DNA from: Setophaga petechia
Lineage: Eukaryota; Chordata; Aves; Passeriformes; Parulidae
Reading direction: 5' to 3'
Assembly: GCA_024362935.1 (NCBI GenBank)
Contig: JANCRA010000016.1
Coordinates: 19,327,165-19,391,164, forward strand
Length of the DNA stretch: 64,000 nucleotides
Position 1 is the first letter of the stretch. Every line of letters starts with the position of its first letter. The notes beneath the pieces are model-generated. The model was not told where the DNA came from, ran no database searches, and was given only the letters and a program-made list of their open reading frames with translations. Positions 1 to 10,975 of the stretch are shown here, piece after piece. The translations under genes were made by a program, and so were the position numbers.

Positions 1-57
1 GCTTTCACCCTCCTGAACATCATCTGATGCTGCCCAGGAACCTTTAAATCATTTTCT

Positions 58-470
58 TTAAGAAGAACAGCAGTCAACAGTTACCTCATACACATCTACT
101 TCATTATTTACCTTAGGGAAGATGAAGGCAATAGGCTGCTCAGGTTTCTTACAGGCTTTATAACCAACCTTACTTATTTGTTAAAGAATTGGAACTAATT
201 AATGATATGAATCCACTCAGCTCCTGCAATCACTGAAGTAAATCCACATTGATAATTCTGATCAGCATCACCAATCAGAATTAGATGGGGTTGGTAAGTT
301 TTCAAAAACAGCTTTGCTACACAGAAGAGAATTAGTGAGGCTCAAATACAGTAATTTTTTGCCAGTCCTGTAATGGGGTTTATAGGGAATGGTTCTCTGC
401 TCTCATTGATTCCATCTGAAATGGTAAACTTAACAGGCACTGAAATTGCTCTCAGTAGGTTTTGATCCAT
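58..470 (-). pseudogene. Coding-like relic with in-frame stop and frame change (unidentified)
   Basis: Reading the minus strand from the ATG at 470-468, 42 codons are open to a TGA at 344-342. The same frame is then open for another 48 codons to a TAG at 197-195. A second frame is open for 40 codons from 180 to a TAA at 60-58. The peptides have a protein-like composition, for example the stretches ISDGINESREPF, LILIGDADQNYQCG and KPEQPIAFIFPKVNNEVDVY. I do not recognise the family. One internal stop plus one frame change over about 400 bp would fit a decayed pseudogene or mobile-element gene running off the left edge. Chance open frames of 40-50 codons are common in vertebrate non-coding DNA, so this is weak. 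Confidence 0.2.
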
Positions 471-850
471 TTGTCCCAAAAATCAATTCATTCAATTATT
501 TAAAACAGATCACTTAAACAGGAAGTGAGGCAGAAAAAAATTAAACATTTATAAAATATTATTTGAATGAATGTAATAGTAGTCTTAGCAAGCCAGGATT
601 TCACTTATTTAAGCAAGCCAAGAAAATATGGAGGATTCACACAACTGGTTGTCATGCTGGCAGCCAAACCATGATCTCCACAACTCTTCACCTAGAATCC
701 TCACAAATTCAAGATGAAGGCAAAGAGATTTCTGACTTGGAAAACTTATTTCTTGCAGGCCCATTTAAAAGGCAGGAGGTTTGGTAGGTAAAGAGCTCAC
801 TCACTTAGTGAAAATTCAGGGTGACAGCCTGGAGACTGACTGTCATTTAT

Positions 851-1117
851 ATGTTATGTTATGGTTATGTTATGTATATTATATTATATTATATTATATT
901 ATATTATATTATATTATATTATATTATATTATATTATATTATATTATATTATATTATATTATATTATATTATATTATATTATATTATATTATATTATATT
1001 ATATTATATTATATTATATTATATTATATTATATTATATTATATTATATTATATTATATTATATTATATTATATTATATTATATTATATTATATTATATT
1101 ATATTATATTATATTAT
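851..1117. repeat. Perfect (ATATT)48 pentanucleotide microsatellite with impure ATGTT lead-in
   Basis: From 876 to 1117 the unit ATATT repeats about 48 times without an interruption. It is preceded at 851-875 by a related, imperfect ATGTT/ATGGTT run. Because the unit length is not a multiple of three and contains no stop in any forward phase, all three forward frames read through it as Ile-Leu-Tyr-Tyr-Ile repeats; those frames are not genes. The perfection and length suggest a young, length-unstable tract that melts easily. Confidence 0.97.
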
Positions 1118-3593
1118 GGAAAGCATGGCAAAGTGGGTCCCAGGCACAGCTACAGGTACTCTTTAAGCAAGATAATCCATTTTCTCTCTGTTCAAGGACA
1201 CAGAATGCACTAAAATCCCTTCTATGTTCACAGAGCCATGTACAGAACAATGAAGTGCACTTTAAAATCACATAGATCAGCAGCATCATGTAAGTTCATT
1301 ACTTCAGCACACTTTTTGCCAGATAATACCTATTGGAGAATTCAAAACAAACCCAAGCACTACTTAAATCTAAATTATAATTAATTCAGTTATGTTTCTA
1401 CCCTTTAAACACTCAGGTCTCTAGTCCATCTACTGTAGTACTATCTAGACATTTTTTTCTCACAAGCTATCACAATTTGGTATCAACATGAGATTAACAC
1501 AATTTTTAAAGTAAATTACCATTCTTTATCAATTTTCATGTCATGGAGATAGAAAACAGTTTATAAAAAAATAGTAAAAATAAAAAACCTTCATGTCAGT
1601 GAAGACAGCAATGGTAATCCAGCATAAATCCCTCATGAGAAAGGTGTCACATGGAACTGTCATCATATCCTGGCAATGCTGGGAAGTTTACACACAGTCT
1701 ACAACTCAGATGGTGCCATGCCAAAGAGAGAAACAGCAGGTCAGGCACTCTCCTTCCAATGGGTTTAAACAGCTACTAGAAAAACCCTTTTCTTGCTCTT
1801 ACAGCCTCCATCACCTCCTTGAGATTCACCACACACACACGATTTACCACACACACATTCCCAGTCATAGTTTCCAATTTTTAGAATAATAATGCTTTGG
1901 CTGATGCCTCTGCAGCAAGGTTGAATGACCTGAGCATGATCCCTTCATTTTCTGAACAGAGAGGGAAGGGAAGGGACAAGATGTCTCAAATCTTCACCAT
2001 TTCTCACCATCTCAAATGCTGAGTGCCAGCTCTAAACATTGTTTTGAACCTCATGTTCAGGCAGAGATGTCAGACACTGCTTTTTGATTACTGAATTATT
2101 TTTTATTAAAAAAAACCACTTCTTCCAAAAGAAGAAACAAACAGGGAATGGCTAGTGAAAAGAGCTCTGAACAACTAATAAAGGGATAAAAGGGGAAAAA
2201 ACCCCAGTAGCTGAGGAAAGGAAAAAGATCCATAGCTAGAGACTGCAGAAAGCTCAGTTACTACCAGAATCAGCAACATTAATGAAAACAGAAAAGCTCA
2301 GCAAGAACAGTGTGCTTGCACCCATCACATCAGCATCTCTGTCACAGCCACACAACAGCACAACACAGGCTGAGCTCCAGCTTTAAGAGCACTCCATCCC
2401 CCAAGGTAAAAAATCTCACAAGCACTGGATAAGGAAGGACAGAAATCAGAAGGTGGTGTGGTCCTTAGAAAGATTTATGAGCAGGGTTTGAGAAAAAACC
2501 TACATTTCAGAAGGGAACAGGGCTGAACCCCAAAACATCCACTGCTTCTACAGCAGAGACAGAGGAACAAATTCATGAAACACACTGAACTCTGAACAGG
2601 GTGACAGTGTGTGCAAACACTGCAAGGAAATTGGATTATACTGAGCCCAGCACGCTGCCAGCTGTGTGCTCATGGAAGTCAAACCTCCCACACCAAATGT
2701 GCTCACCAAGGCACATCTCACCACTAAGCTCAAAGTCTGCTAGGCAGCCTTAAAATGGTTGAAGGTAAATTCACATATTTTATTTTTCTTAGCAAAGCCT
2801 ACTTCAATATGTACCTAAACCACCTTCATTTAACCTTGTCCTTAGACATATTTGATACAAACTGACATGCTGCTTTAATTATAGGCTGCTTTGAAAGTTC
2901 ACTGAAGACATTTTTCAAACATGGAGAATTGCAGGACAAAATTCCATTAGTGACCTTTCAGTGTTTCAAGCTCCATTTCCAGATGAGCAGTCAAAGCCAG
3001 AGCCACATTTAGAACAGGAACGTGGACAAGGTCAAAGGAACTCCAACAGATGAAGAACGTGGGGTGAGATTTATCAACATCCTGCCCAAAGCCACTTTTA
3101 CCATTTAGTGACATTCTCTCCTGAGAGCATTACAGTGCAGAATTGGAAATTATCTGTGAAGTTATTCTAGCAATGATTTTTCCTTGTTCTTTTGGCCACC
3201 TCTGACATGAATTCAGATGAAAGAGTTAAGTCATCTTCTCAGCTGTTTGTTTCACACCCATGAAAGGCATGGCCCCTTTTCTCAAGGCTTAGAGAAATTA
3301 TTTATTACATGATCATATTCTCCAGTCTCCCTGGCAACTGTTTCAAAACAGTCCATGTGTGTCACAGTCAGGTTCATCTCCAGGCTGTTAATTACAATAT
3401 TTATTTGGCACTTCAATGTTCATTCATCACATTTATTTTTCAGCTCAGATTCCCTCTTCATAAGCACAGTCACAGAAGTAGATATTTCACATTCTCTCTA
3501 AAGAAAACTTTATACAAATATGTACAAGCTTTTAAATGACTGTAGGGTTTATGTCATTAGATGCAGAACAAAGAAAATTAAACAGGAACTTAC
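1118..3593. other. AT-rich non-coding stretch, no gene seen
   Basis: Only short, unrelated open frames occur here. There is a small CA-rich patch at about 1830-1857. I see no RNA gene, no recognisable mobile element and no convincing exon. It is probably intron or intergenic DNA. Confidence 0.6.
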
Positions 3594-3676
3594 CTCAAAA
3601 TTAAACTTCATTTAATAGAAAATTAGTTTGTCTGAAAGTACTGTTTGATCACATGGAAGGCTTCCAGCAACCAAGT
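3594..3676 (-). other. Candidate terminal coding exon (minus strand)
   Basis: On the minus strand, TTTTGTGTTACAG forms a good 3' splice site ending at 3677. The first frame then reads 17 codons containing TWLLEAFHVIKQYFQTN and stops at TAA (3625-3623). An ATTAAA polyadenylation-like hexamer follows at 3616-3611, and a consensus 5' splice site GAG|GTAAGT lies at 3594/3593. Two of the three frames stop only near the end. It could be a last exon, a spliced 3' UTR exon, or a pseudo-exon. It fits in phase (phase 0) behind the candidate exon at 5902-6031, which is why I list it. The gene is not recognised. Confidence 0.28.
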
Positions 3677-5107
3677 CTGTAACACAAAATACAAACAAGT
3701 TACTCCCTTATCCCCAGTTCAATAATTTCTATTTTTCAAGTACCTCCTCTGTCAACACACTGGAAAGAAAACAACTCAGGAAGTTGTAAGTTTCCTTTTC
3801 CCTTCAGGAGTCAGAATTGGCATTGTCAAAATGTCTTTGTGCTCAAGAAAATAAATTTCAGTCCAGGCTTCTAAATTACTCACATATAAGAGCTCATAAT
3901 AAATGAATTCATGAGTTTTTACAGGTAAACACTTTGAAATTGCCAAAAGTGTCAATTATGAAACCACTTGTAGCACAAGTCTGGGTGCTAACATAAATTA
4001 AACTATCCCACTGACCTCTCAAAACCATTTATTTTGCATTAGCTTGCTTTTCCATGGTTTACTGTCCCTGTGTGGAACAACAGCTTAAACACCACAACAC
4101 AGTCCTGTCTGGGCAACCTCCCTTCTGAAAGTATGATTGCAAAAAAAAAGGTAAAAAAAGAATTTTGTTTTGTTTTTAAAAGATGACAAACTCTGTTTCA
4201 AAGGCTCTGGGTGCTTTGAGGAGGTGGGATTCCTTGTTTGGGTATTTTCAGGCTTTGTTTATTAGAGTTTTCTTTCTCCCCCCCAGGTTTCTCAGGACCA
4301 TTTGTCAGCTTTTACTCTAATCAAAAGCCAATATATCACAGTGTTTTAATAATCATGAGGATGGGTAAATCAGCTTGCACACAAGGCATTTAGCAATTCT
4401 CTAAATTGAGAGTGCTCTGAAATAAACCCCAGCATCCCTCCCAGGGTCTCCAACACCCCCAGGCTCAGCATCAGCCAGGCCTGGGTGTGCCTGCTGGCAA
4501 AGCCTTGGGTTCTCATCCCAGTTTTGTATCTCCTGGACAACCTAAAAATTCAAATAAAGTTCTGATCCACAGTAGCTATGCAATTTGAAACCAGTTTACA
4601 TATCAATTGAGAAAGACCAGGATGTTAAATAATAAAGTTACATTTTCATACAGCTAACACAGCAGGGAATGCCCTTTAGCTGAGAAAAGCCCACAGCAAC
4701 AAAATAATTCCTTCAAATTTTAAGCAACCAAAGCTGCCAAAAACATTTCTGATAAAACAAATTCATCATTTAATGTTTTTTTTGCCTTGGCTAGTTAGAA
4801 AAGTGATTTTTTTTTGCTTTCAGTGGACTTTTAAGCAACACCAGCTCTATGCCAACACAACTATTAACTACAGGTTAACAGATTTAATGCAGGCCAGAGT
4901 AAATGCAGGATACACACCACAATTATTTCAGCACCCAACTGATCACCTGCACCTGCATTAAAATAGGCAATGCAGTCATTTTCTACTTGGACATTGAGAT
5001 CCTTGATCACACTCATCCAGCTCCTCAATGCCTGCCAAATTCCCAGTAAGGAGCAAGTAATGCACAATTCCAGCTAATTCAAGGTATCCCAGCAGCCTGC
5101 ACCTCAT
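3677..5107. other. AT-rich non-coding stretch, no gene seen
   Basis: Short open frames only. There are homopolymer A and T runs near 4140 and 4800. Nothing supports a gene or a mobile element. Confidence 0.6.
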
Positions 5108-5799
5108 GGGCCTCCCCTCAACCACCAGGTGAGGATAAAAACCAGTTCAGCTCACAGAAATGTGAGCATTCCCTGAAATGGGCTCCCCTCAACCAGCAGG
5201 TGAGAATAAAATCCAGTTCAGCTCACAGAAATCTGAGATGGGCTTCCCCTCAACCATCAGGTGAGGATAAAATCCACTTCAGCTCAGAGAAATCTGAGCA
5301 TTCCCTGAGATGGGCTTCCCTCAACCATCAGGTGAGGATAAAATCCAGCTCAGCTCACAGAAATCTGAGATGGGCTTCCCCCAACCATCAGGTGAGGATA
5401 AAATCCAGTTCAGCTCACAGAAATGTGAGCATTCCCTGAGATGGGCTCCCCTCAACCATCAGGTGAGGATAAAATCCAGTTCAGCTCACAGAAATGTGAG
5501 TACTCCCTGAGATGGGCTCCCCTCAACCATCAGGTGAGGATAAAATCCAGTTCAGCTCACAGAAATGTGAGTATTCCCTGAGATGGGCTCCCCTCAACCA
5601 TCAGGTGAGGATAAAATCCAATTCAGCTCACAGAAATGTGAGTATTTTCTGAGATGGGCTCCCCTCAACCATCAGGTGAGGATAAAATCCAGCTCAGCTC
5701 ACAGAAATGTGAGCATTCCCTGAGATGGGCTCCCCTCAACCATGAGGTGAGGATAAAATCCAGCTCAGCTCACAGAAATGTGAGTACTCCCTGAGGTGG
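5108..5799. repeat. Ten-unit minisatellite, mostly 71-bp period
   Basis: Ten tandem units carry the core CTCAACCATCAGGTGAGGAT followed by AAAATCCAG, a CAGCTCACAG-like segment and a GAGCATTCCCTGAGATGG-like end. Most units are 71 bp; some lack the GAGCATTCCCT part and are shorter. Units 4 to 9 are nearly identical, while the outer units diverge (AACCACCAGG, AACCAGCAGG, AACCATGAGG). Most units contain CAG|GTGAGG, a close match to the vertebrate 5' splice-site consensus. Short forward open frames across it (around 5200-5510) are repeat artefacts. Confidence 0.95.
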
Positions 5800-5901
5800 C
5801 TGCACCAGTGCATGAGGATTGATCTGCACTGCAGCATCATGCCAAATTCCTGTGGGGTACAGCCCATAGACTCACCTACATCACTGTGTCCTTCTCCACA
5901 C

Positions 5902-6031
5902 CTGCATGTATTGGAAAGCTCTAAAATGTGCATCAAGTGCAGTTGTGAAGTATTCAGTCACCTGCACTGCCACTGGCTTTGCTCTCAGTCTGTTTACAAG
6001 GACACCAGAAGCCCTTTCCAGTCCCCACGTT
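5902..6031 (-). other. Candidate internal coding exon (minus strand)
   Basis: The minus strand shows a strong 3' splice site: a T-rich tract (6034-6068) ending TTGTGCTTGCAG at 6032. One base then completes a codon, and 43 codons are open, beginning TWGLERASGVLVNRL and including VTEYFTTALDAHFRAF. Possible 5' splice sites are ATGCAG|GTGTGG at 5902/5901, or GTGCAG|GTGACT at 5962/5961 giving a 70-nt exon; both end in phase 0. A further consensus site, TGTAG|GTGAGT near 5875, lies past an in-frame TGA. The leading base is phase-compatible with the two trailing bases of the candidate at 47451-47564. Not recognised; it could be a pseudo-exon. Confidence 0.3.
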
Positions 6032-6105
6032 CTGCAAGCACAAAAAAAATAAAAAACAAAAATAAAAGCAGCAGCTAAAGCATCTTCACCTCTGCTCAGA
6101 ACCAC

Positions 6106-7645
6106 CCCCAGTGAAGGCTGACACTTTCTGGACTTGTATCAAACACTGAATGCCTGTAGAACACAGCACACCTAGCAAAGAGCAAAAGCAGATGGAGCAG
6201 AGAAAGAAGTGCCCATCCTAATATTGCTTCTTTCTAGCTGCACCACACAAAGGCCCTCAGATACATTTTCCAATTCAATATATGTTGTTACCATCATGGT
6301 GATTTAAACAGTTGTGAAACTGCTTTGAAATTTGCCCTTTTCAAAGGCAGTTCCAAAAGAGAACAATTGCTTAAAATAAAAATCAAGCAAACACAAAAAA
6401 CCCCAATAGTTTGGTTTTTCAAGCTGTACACCAAACATAGGTAAGTAGAAAGTTATTTTTCTGTAGTTTATCAGGAGGGTCTATCTAGCTACTCAAGTGT
6501 TAATGAGACTAGGAAGGAAGGAGGTGAGGCAACTGCTGCCTTAACACTTTACATCAAGGGATGAAACAACACAGTTCATTTGCATGCACCACCAGAGTAA
6601 CTCAATGAATAGAATACCATGTTTCAAAATGACAATTTTAAATAGTAGATTTTCAGTCATTGAAATACTTAAGAGTAGAAATATGTTCATAACTTGTCAA
6701 GTGTAAGGAAAACAAAAGTTGTTTGTACTATGATAAGACTAGCTGGAATAAACATGACTGTGAAAACAACATTCATTTTTCAAGCAGGGTTAATTTACTG
6801 CTGAAGCAGCCATATATTTTTGAACTTATCAACAGGGAGATAGAGAGTCCCTAAAAAAACCTATTAATCACTGTGTTTTTATTCTATTGTCCTCACTTCC
6901 TGGAATGTAGTCAGAGATGGAACCAGGCTGCCCAAAGCTCAGTCAGCAAAGCAGCTGCCCTGAACCTGGGATGTGTTTATTGTTAATTATTGGAGGGTGG
7001 GAGCACTGAGTGCAGGGAGTACCCAACTGCAGAATTACACAGGCCTTTCTCAATATCTGGAATATTTCTTAGCAGTACCCCCTGGCTCCTCCCTCCTCCT
7101 CTCTTTTCTTAGGTGCAGTACATTTCTGTGAAATGCTTTTGGTTCAAATGCTAGTGATGTTATTTATGCAACAAGAAAACTGCATCAAGAAAAGCACTGA
7201 AGCAGAACGTACCTTCTCAATTCTACTGCAGATTCCTACACTGTGAATTAGAAGTAAATTACAGTTTTGTCTTTACAGATATTTCCTTGGTATTCTCTAA
7301 ATTCTTGGTGGTGACAGTTTCATTCAGCAGCATTTGGATTTCAGGCTCACTGAGATCAAACATGAATTCCAGCATCACCTCACACTACATTTTCTGAAAG
7401 TGGAAGATCTTTCTGCCCACGTGTTTCCTTGGGTTTGTGATGTGTGTTTTTCCTATGCTGTGTTGTGTGGGCTGTTCTTTTTCTTTGTGCTTCTTTGACT
7501 GTGTGGGTTTGGGGTTTTTTTCACCACAACCAAACCCACATCTATGGTCCATCACACAGGGTGTGTTTCAATCCTGCTGGCATTCACCTTCACTGTATCA
7601 CCTCTGCTAAACCAATCTGCTAACAGCTTAATAACTTATGTGCAA
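6106..7645. other. Non-coding stretch with one 11-bp inverted repeat
   Basis: No gene is supportable. At 7502-7512 TGTGGGTTTGG pairs perfectly with CCAAACCCACA at 7530-7540 across a 17-nt loop, in a G/T-rich patch. A + strand 5' splice-site-like ATAG|GTAAGT sits near 6441 without a convincing exon. Confidence 0.55.
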
Positions 7646-8129
7646 GACAATGTGCAAGCAGTTTAACAAATCTCAACAAGAGGCTAAGCCAAGCTTTCCT
7701 AAGAGCAGCCAGTGCAGCTTGCCTTAGAACAGGTGCAGGATACCAGGGGCTGAGCAGTGAGCACAGCCCCAAATATCACAAATCCCTCAGCACAGGGACT
7801 GTTCTCTTCTCATGCTGTGCTGCTGTACACTCTGAATATTCAAATATGTACTTGCACTCAGGTCAAAATTAAACAGGTTTCTCATCCATTTGTGGTGCTA
7901 AACATTACAGAATCAGTAATTCAGCAGTCTAAGGCAAAGATTCACTGGTTCAGTGGCACCTGCCAAGTTTCTGCCCTCCTATGGCAATATGAATAAAAAA
8001 TAGTACATTTTGCATGACCTTTATGAAAAGGTGTGAATTCAGCTGTCATAAGCAACTACCATAAAAACAACAACATGGGAACCTGCACTTCTGCTTTGGT
8101 TTTGAGTCATGAATCACTCAGGCCTCAAA
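7646..8129 (+). repeat. Dispersed duplication, copy A (484 bp)
   Basis: This segment begins GACAATGTGCAAGCAG and ends CTCAGGCCTCAAA. It recurs in the same orientation at 11598-12081 with no gap and about four base differences that I could see (for example TCTCAAC/TCTGAAC, AAATATC/AAAGATC, CAAAATT/CAAAGTT, GGTTCAG/GGCTCAG). Flanks differ immediately on both sides. It carries a 79-codon open frame (7757-7996) that I do not recognise; being in both copies it is not independent evidence of coding. It shows no LTR-like TG...CA ends. Confidence 0.95.
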
Positions 8130-9218
8130 GCTACAGACAGGGGAACAGGTACTGTGGGACATTGGCAAGTTTGGTTTAGGACATCTGCAACATTGGGGAG
8201 TTTAGTTCTATGATCAAGTTCCAAACTGTGTTCCTTGCCCATAATAAAGATATTGAATGGCAGTTTCAGGCTGGTACCAATTCAGATGTCCTGGAATGTG
8301 TGACTTTTTCAAATTCTAGTTCCTTCTTACCTGTCTCTGTTACTTGCTGCAAGACTACTTCATAAATGATCACAATTCACCTACTAGAAGGTTTTTCAGC
8401 ATTTAGGCTGAAATTTGACTATGCCCCATATGAAACTTTACTCTCCAATGCAATTCTTCCCTACTTGGAACAAATGTTATTCCTTAAAAATGGTGAAGTT
8501 CTTAAAGTGCTGGTTCAAGCCAGACTATCTGGGAAGCTGACAGATGCTGGTAGCTCATCCCTGCACTGGTCTGCCAAAACTCAGCTTTCAGCCCCTCAGC
8601 ACCTATTATTGCTTCACTCTTATCAGATCTTAACTACTGTATTTAGCTATCCATCCTTACAAAAACCTGCACAGCTGGGATAATACTTTTGAGCAAGTCT
8701 GGCAAAGTAGAACAAGTAAATTCTGCACCACAACAGCAAAGTTTGGCATTAATTTCTTCTCAAAGCTTCATGTTTGTATATAGCAGAGAAAAAGTATCTG
8801 CTGTGATCATTAAAGTCAGCTATACTCTGATTAATTTTCAAAATTATGTAAATTTTATCCCTTACATTATGCTGCTGACCCAACTTTCTGTGATTAACAT
8901 TCTGATTTCATGAATATGATCTTTTGGTTAAGCAAATATTCCTTGCCTTCTGTTCAGGGCTCTTCAAGAGCAATCAATAGTTTTTCATAAAGGACCAGTT
9001 ATTATTTGAACTTTATTCTGAACTCCAGCTTCCCCCCTAAGTAAATTTTTAAAAAAAATTTCCAGTTTTGTTGTCTAGGAGAAAAACTTTAAACCTTGTT
9101 TAAACTAAGTTATGCTCCTATTATGGTTAAAGTTAAATGATAACTTTCAATCTTTTTATTACTATGATTCTTATTATGGCTGCTACTACAATAAAAGCCA
9201 CAGCAAATATTCACATTC
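8130..9218. other. Non-coding stretch with weak + strand open frames
   Basis: Two consecutive + frames (8366-8683, 105 codons, and 8689-8913, 74 codons) are open. They match no family I know and lack a clear start context or splice context. I treat them as chance. Confidence 0.5.
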
Positions 9219-9224
9219 AGGCAC

Positions 9225-9613
9225 TGTCACAGACATTCTTTGTGAAAAATCCTTTCTGTAGGATTTTTGCTGTTAGAGCTGAGAAGCTCAGTAACAAATG
9301 TAAACAATTATTATCTGCTGCTGTGGAATGCAACAGGTCCACCTGTGACTGGTCCCCTGTAGATGTTTGGATTTACTGACCACTCATGATGGAGCTGCTA
9401 TCCTCTCTGCAGACACAGACCTCTGTTATTCATTTTTTCTATCTCTTTCTTAGCTTAGCCAGCTTCTGAAGAAGCCTCTTTCTTTTCTATCTCTATGTAG
9501 AATAGTTATAATGTTATATATATATCACAATATAATAAACCAAGCCTTCTGATCATGGAATCAAGATCCTGTCTCTTCCATCCTCTAACAAACCCCTGTG
9601 ACCACTGACAGCA
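9225..9613 (+). mobile_element. Endogenous retrovirus solo LTR, copy 1
   Basis: This 389-bp element starts TGTCACAGACATTC and ends CTGACAGCA. It has an AATAAA polyadenylation signal in TATAATAAACCAAG near 9535, just after a TATATATATC stretch. It is flanked by AGGCAC at 9219-9224 and AGGCAC at 9614-9619, an exact 6-bp target-site duplication. Six-base duplications are typical of class II (ERVK-like) retroviruses. No internal gag, pol or env region is present. The short antisense open frames at 9506-9897 are not genes. Confidence 0.9.
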
Positions 9614-9910
9614 AGGCACCCTTGGTAAGTTCTTTGACACGTTTGCCCAGAGCAGTTGTCCTGTTGACATCCAGTGGCACAGCCTGTCCTGTGATGAGGG
9701 GCAGTGCCTGAGTGCACAGGGATGGGTGAAGCTGAGGCAGCCAGGCCCTCCTGCCCTCCCCAGGGCACTGGGAGGTGCCACATCCCAAACCACTGCCCTG
9801 TCCTGACATGAGTGACCTCCCAGGAGTGACCACACCGTGACAACAACCAACCCCTACCATGTGGTGTCTGCCAGGAGTGAACTACTACAGCCATCATCCA
9901 TGGCTCTTCC
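9614..9910 (+). repeat. Duplicated 3' flank of the LTR, copy A (empty site intact)
   Basis: This 297-bp stretch from AGGCACCC to GGCTCTTCC recurs after the second LTR as 10300-10481 plus 10811-10956. Here GCCACATCCCAAACCACTG (around 9777-9795) is uninterrupted. In the second copy a minus-strand LTR splits the same place and duplicates CATCCC, so copy A keeps the pre-insertion state. It is not retroviral internal sequence: no polypurine tract precedes the next LTR at 9911. Confidence 0.9.
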
Positions 9911-10299
9911 TGTCACAGACATTCTTTGTGAAAAATCCTTTCTGTAGGATTTTTCCTGCTAGAGCTGAGAAGCTCAGTAACAAATGGAAACAATTATTAT
10001 CTGCTGCTGTGGAATGCAACAGGTCCACCTGGGATTGGTCCTCTGTAGATGTTTGGATTCACTGACCACTCATGGTGGAGCTGCTCTCGCTCTCTGCAGA
10101 CACAGACCTTTGTTATTCTTCTTTCTATCTCCTTTTTAGCTTAGCCAGCTTCTGAACAAGCCTCTTTCTTTTCTATCTCTATGTAGTATAGTTATAATGC
10201 TATACATATATCATAATATAATAAACCAAGCCTTCTGATCATGGAATCAAGATCCTGACTCTTCCATCCTCTAACAAACCCCTGTGACCACTGACAACA
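9911..10299 (+). mobile_element. Endogenous retrovirus LTR, copy 2 (tandemly duplicated)
   Basis: This is the same length as and highly similar to the LTR at 9225-9613, ending CTGACAACA and followed by the same AGGCAC. Its left neighbour is CTCTTCC, not AGGCAC, so it has no target-site duplication of its own. That fits arrival by duplication of LTR plus flank rather than by a second integration. The left breakpoint falls at the first base of the LTR. AATAAA is conserved near 10221. Confidence 0.9.
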
Positions 10300-10956
10300 A
10301 GGCACCCTTGGTAAGTTCTTTGACACACGCTTGCCCAGAGCAGTTGTCTTGTTGGCATCCAGTGGCACAGCCTGTCCTGTGATGAGGGGCAGTAATTTGG
10401 GCCTGAGTGCACAGGGATGGGTGAAGCTGAGGCAGCCAGGCCCTCCTGCCCTCCCCAGGGCACTGGGAGGTGCCACATCCCTGACAAAGGTAGATGGGAG
10501 ACCTGCTCATCCAATGATGACCGACAAAATCTCAGATTTATTGATTAACAGAAACACTTTTATAATCACAGTAATAAGGCTCATAAATATTGCAAAACTA
10601 GAGCTCACTATTGGTCAGCTATAAAAAGTCAGTCCCACCTTTCTCAAGATGTTTGTGGCTTCTTTTTACCTCCTGTTATCACATAATTTATTAAACAACC
10701 TCTTGCTCAAAGAAACCATGGCCTTGAATTAGGCAGCTGTTGCTTTCTCAGATGTATTTTCTCACGTCAGTTTTTCCCATCGACTATGTCTCAGTAAAAA
10801 ACTGTCCACACATCCCAAACCCCCCCACTGTCCTGTCCTGACACGAGTGACCCCCACAGCCCAGCCCAGGGGTGACCACACCATGACAACCACCAAGCAC
10901 TACCATGTAATATCTGCCAGGAGTGAACTACTACAGCCATCATCCATGGCTCTTCC
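10300..10956 (+). repeat. Duplicated 3' flank, copy B, interrupted by a minus-strand LTR
   Basis: 10300-10481 and 10811-10956 together match 9614-9910, with a 9-bp extra segment (AATTTGGGC region near 10403) and scattered substitutions. The interruption 10482-10810 is a separate LTR. The block ends GGCTCTTCC exactly as copy A does, then continues into different sequence. Confidence 0.88.
10482..10810 (-). mobile_element. Solo LTR, second family, minus strand
   Basis: On the minus strand it starts TGTGGACAGTTTTTTACTGA and ends CTACCTTTGTCA, 329 bp. CATCCC at 10476-10481 and CATCCC at 10811-10816 form an exact 6-bp target-site duplication. It is the same family as the + strand LTR at 29937-30261, sharing the start, the GACCAATAG CCAAT-like element, the TTTTTATAGC TATA-like element and the AATAAA. 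No internal retroviral sequence is present. Confidence 0.92.
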
Positions 10957-10975
10957 TTTATTCCAAAATATCTGG

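Noticed and set aside
781..1275. 164-codon + frame of Ile-Leu-Tyr repeats
   Set aside because: It is the translated ATATT microsatellite.
5310..5510. Repeated peptide frames at 5200-5510
   Set aside because: Translation of the 71-bp minisatellite.
9614..9910. Reading 9225-10299 as a short provirus (LTR-internal-LTR)
   Set aside because: The intervening sequence has no primer-binding-site-like start or polypurine tract. It begins with the target-site duplication and recurs after the second LTR, so it is host flank.
9506..10514. Minus-strand frames of 79-114 codons across the LTR region
   Set aside because: They overlap each other in different phases and recur only because the LTR plus flank is duplicated.
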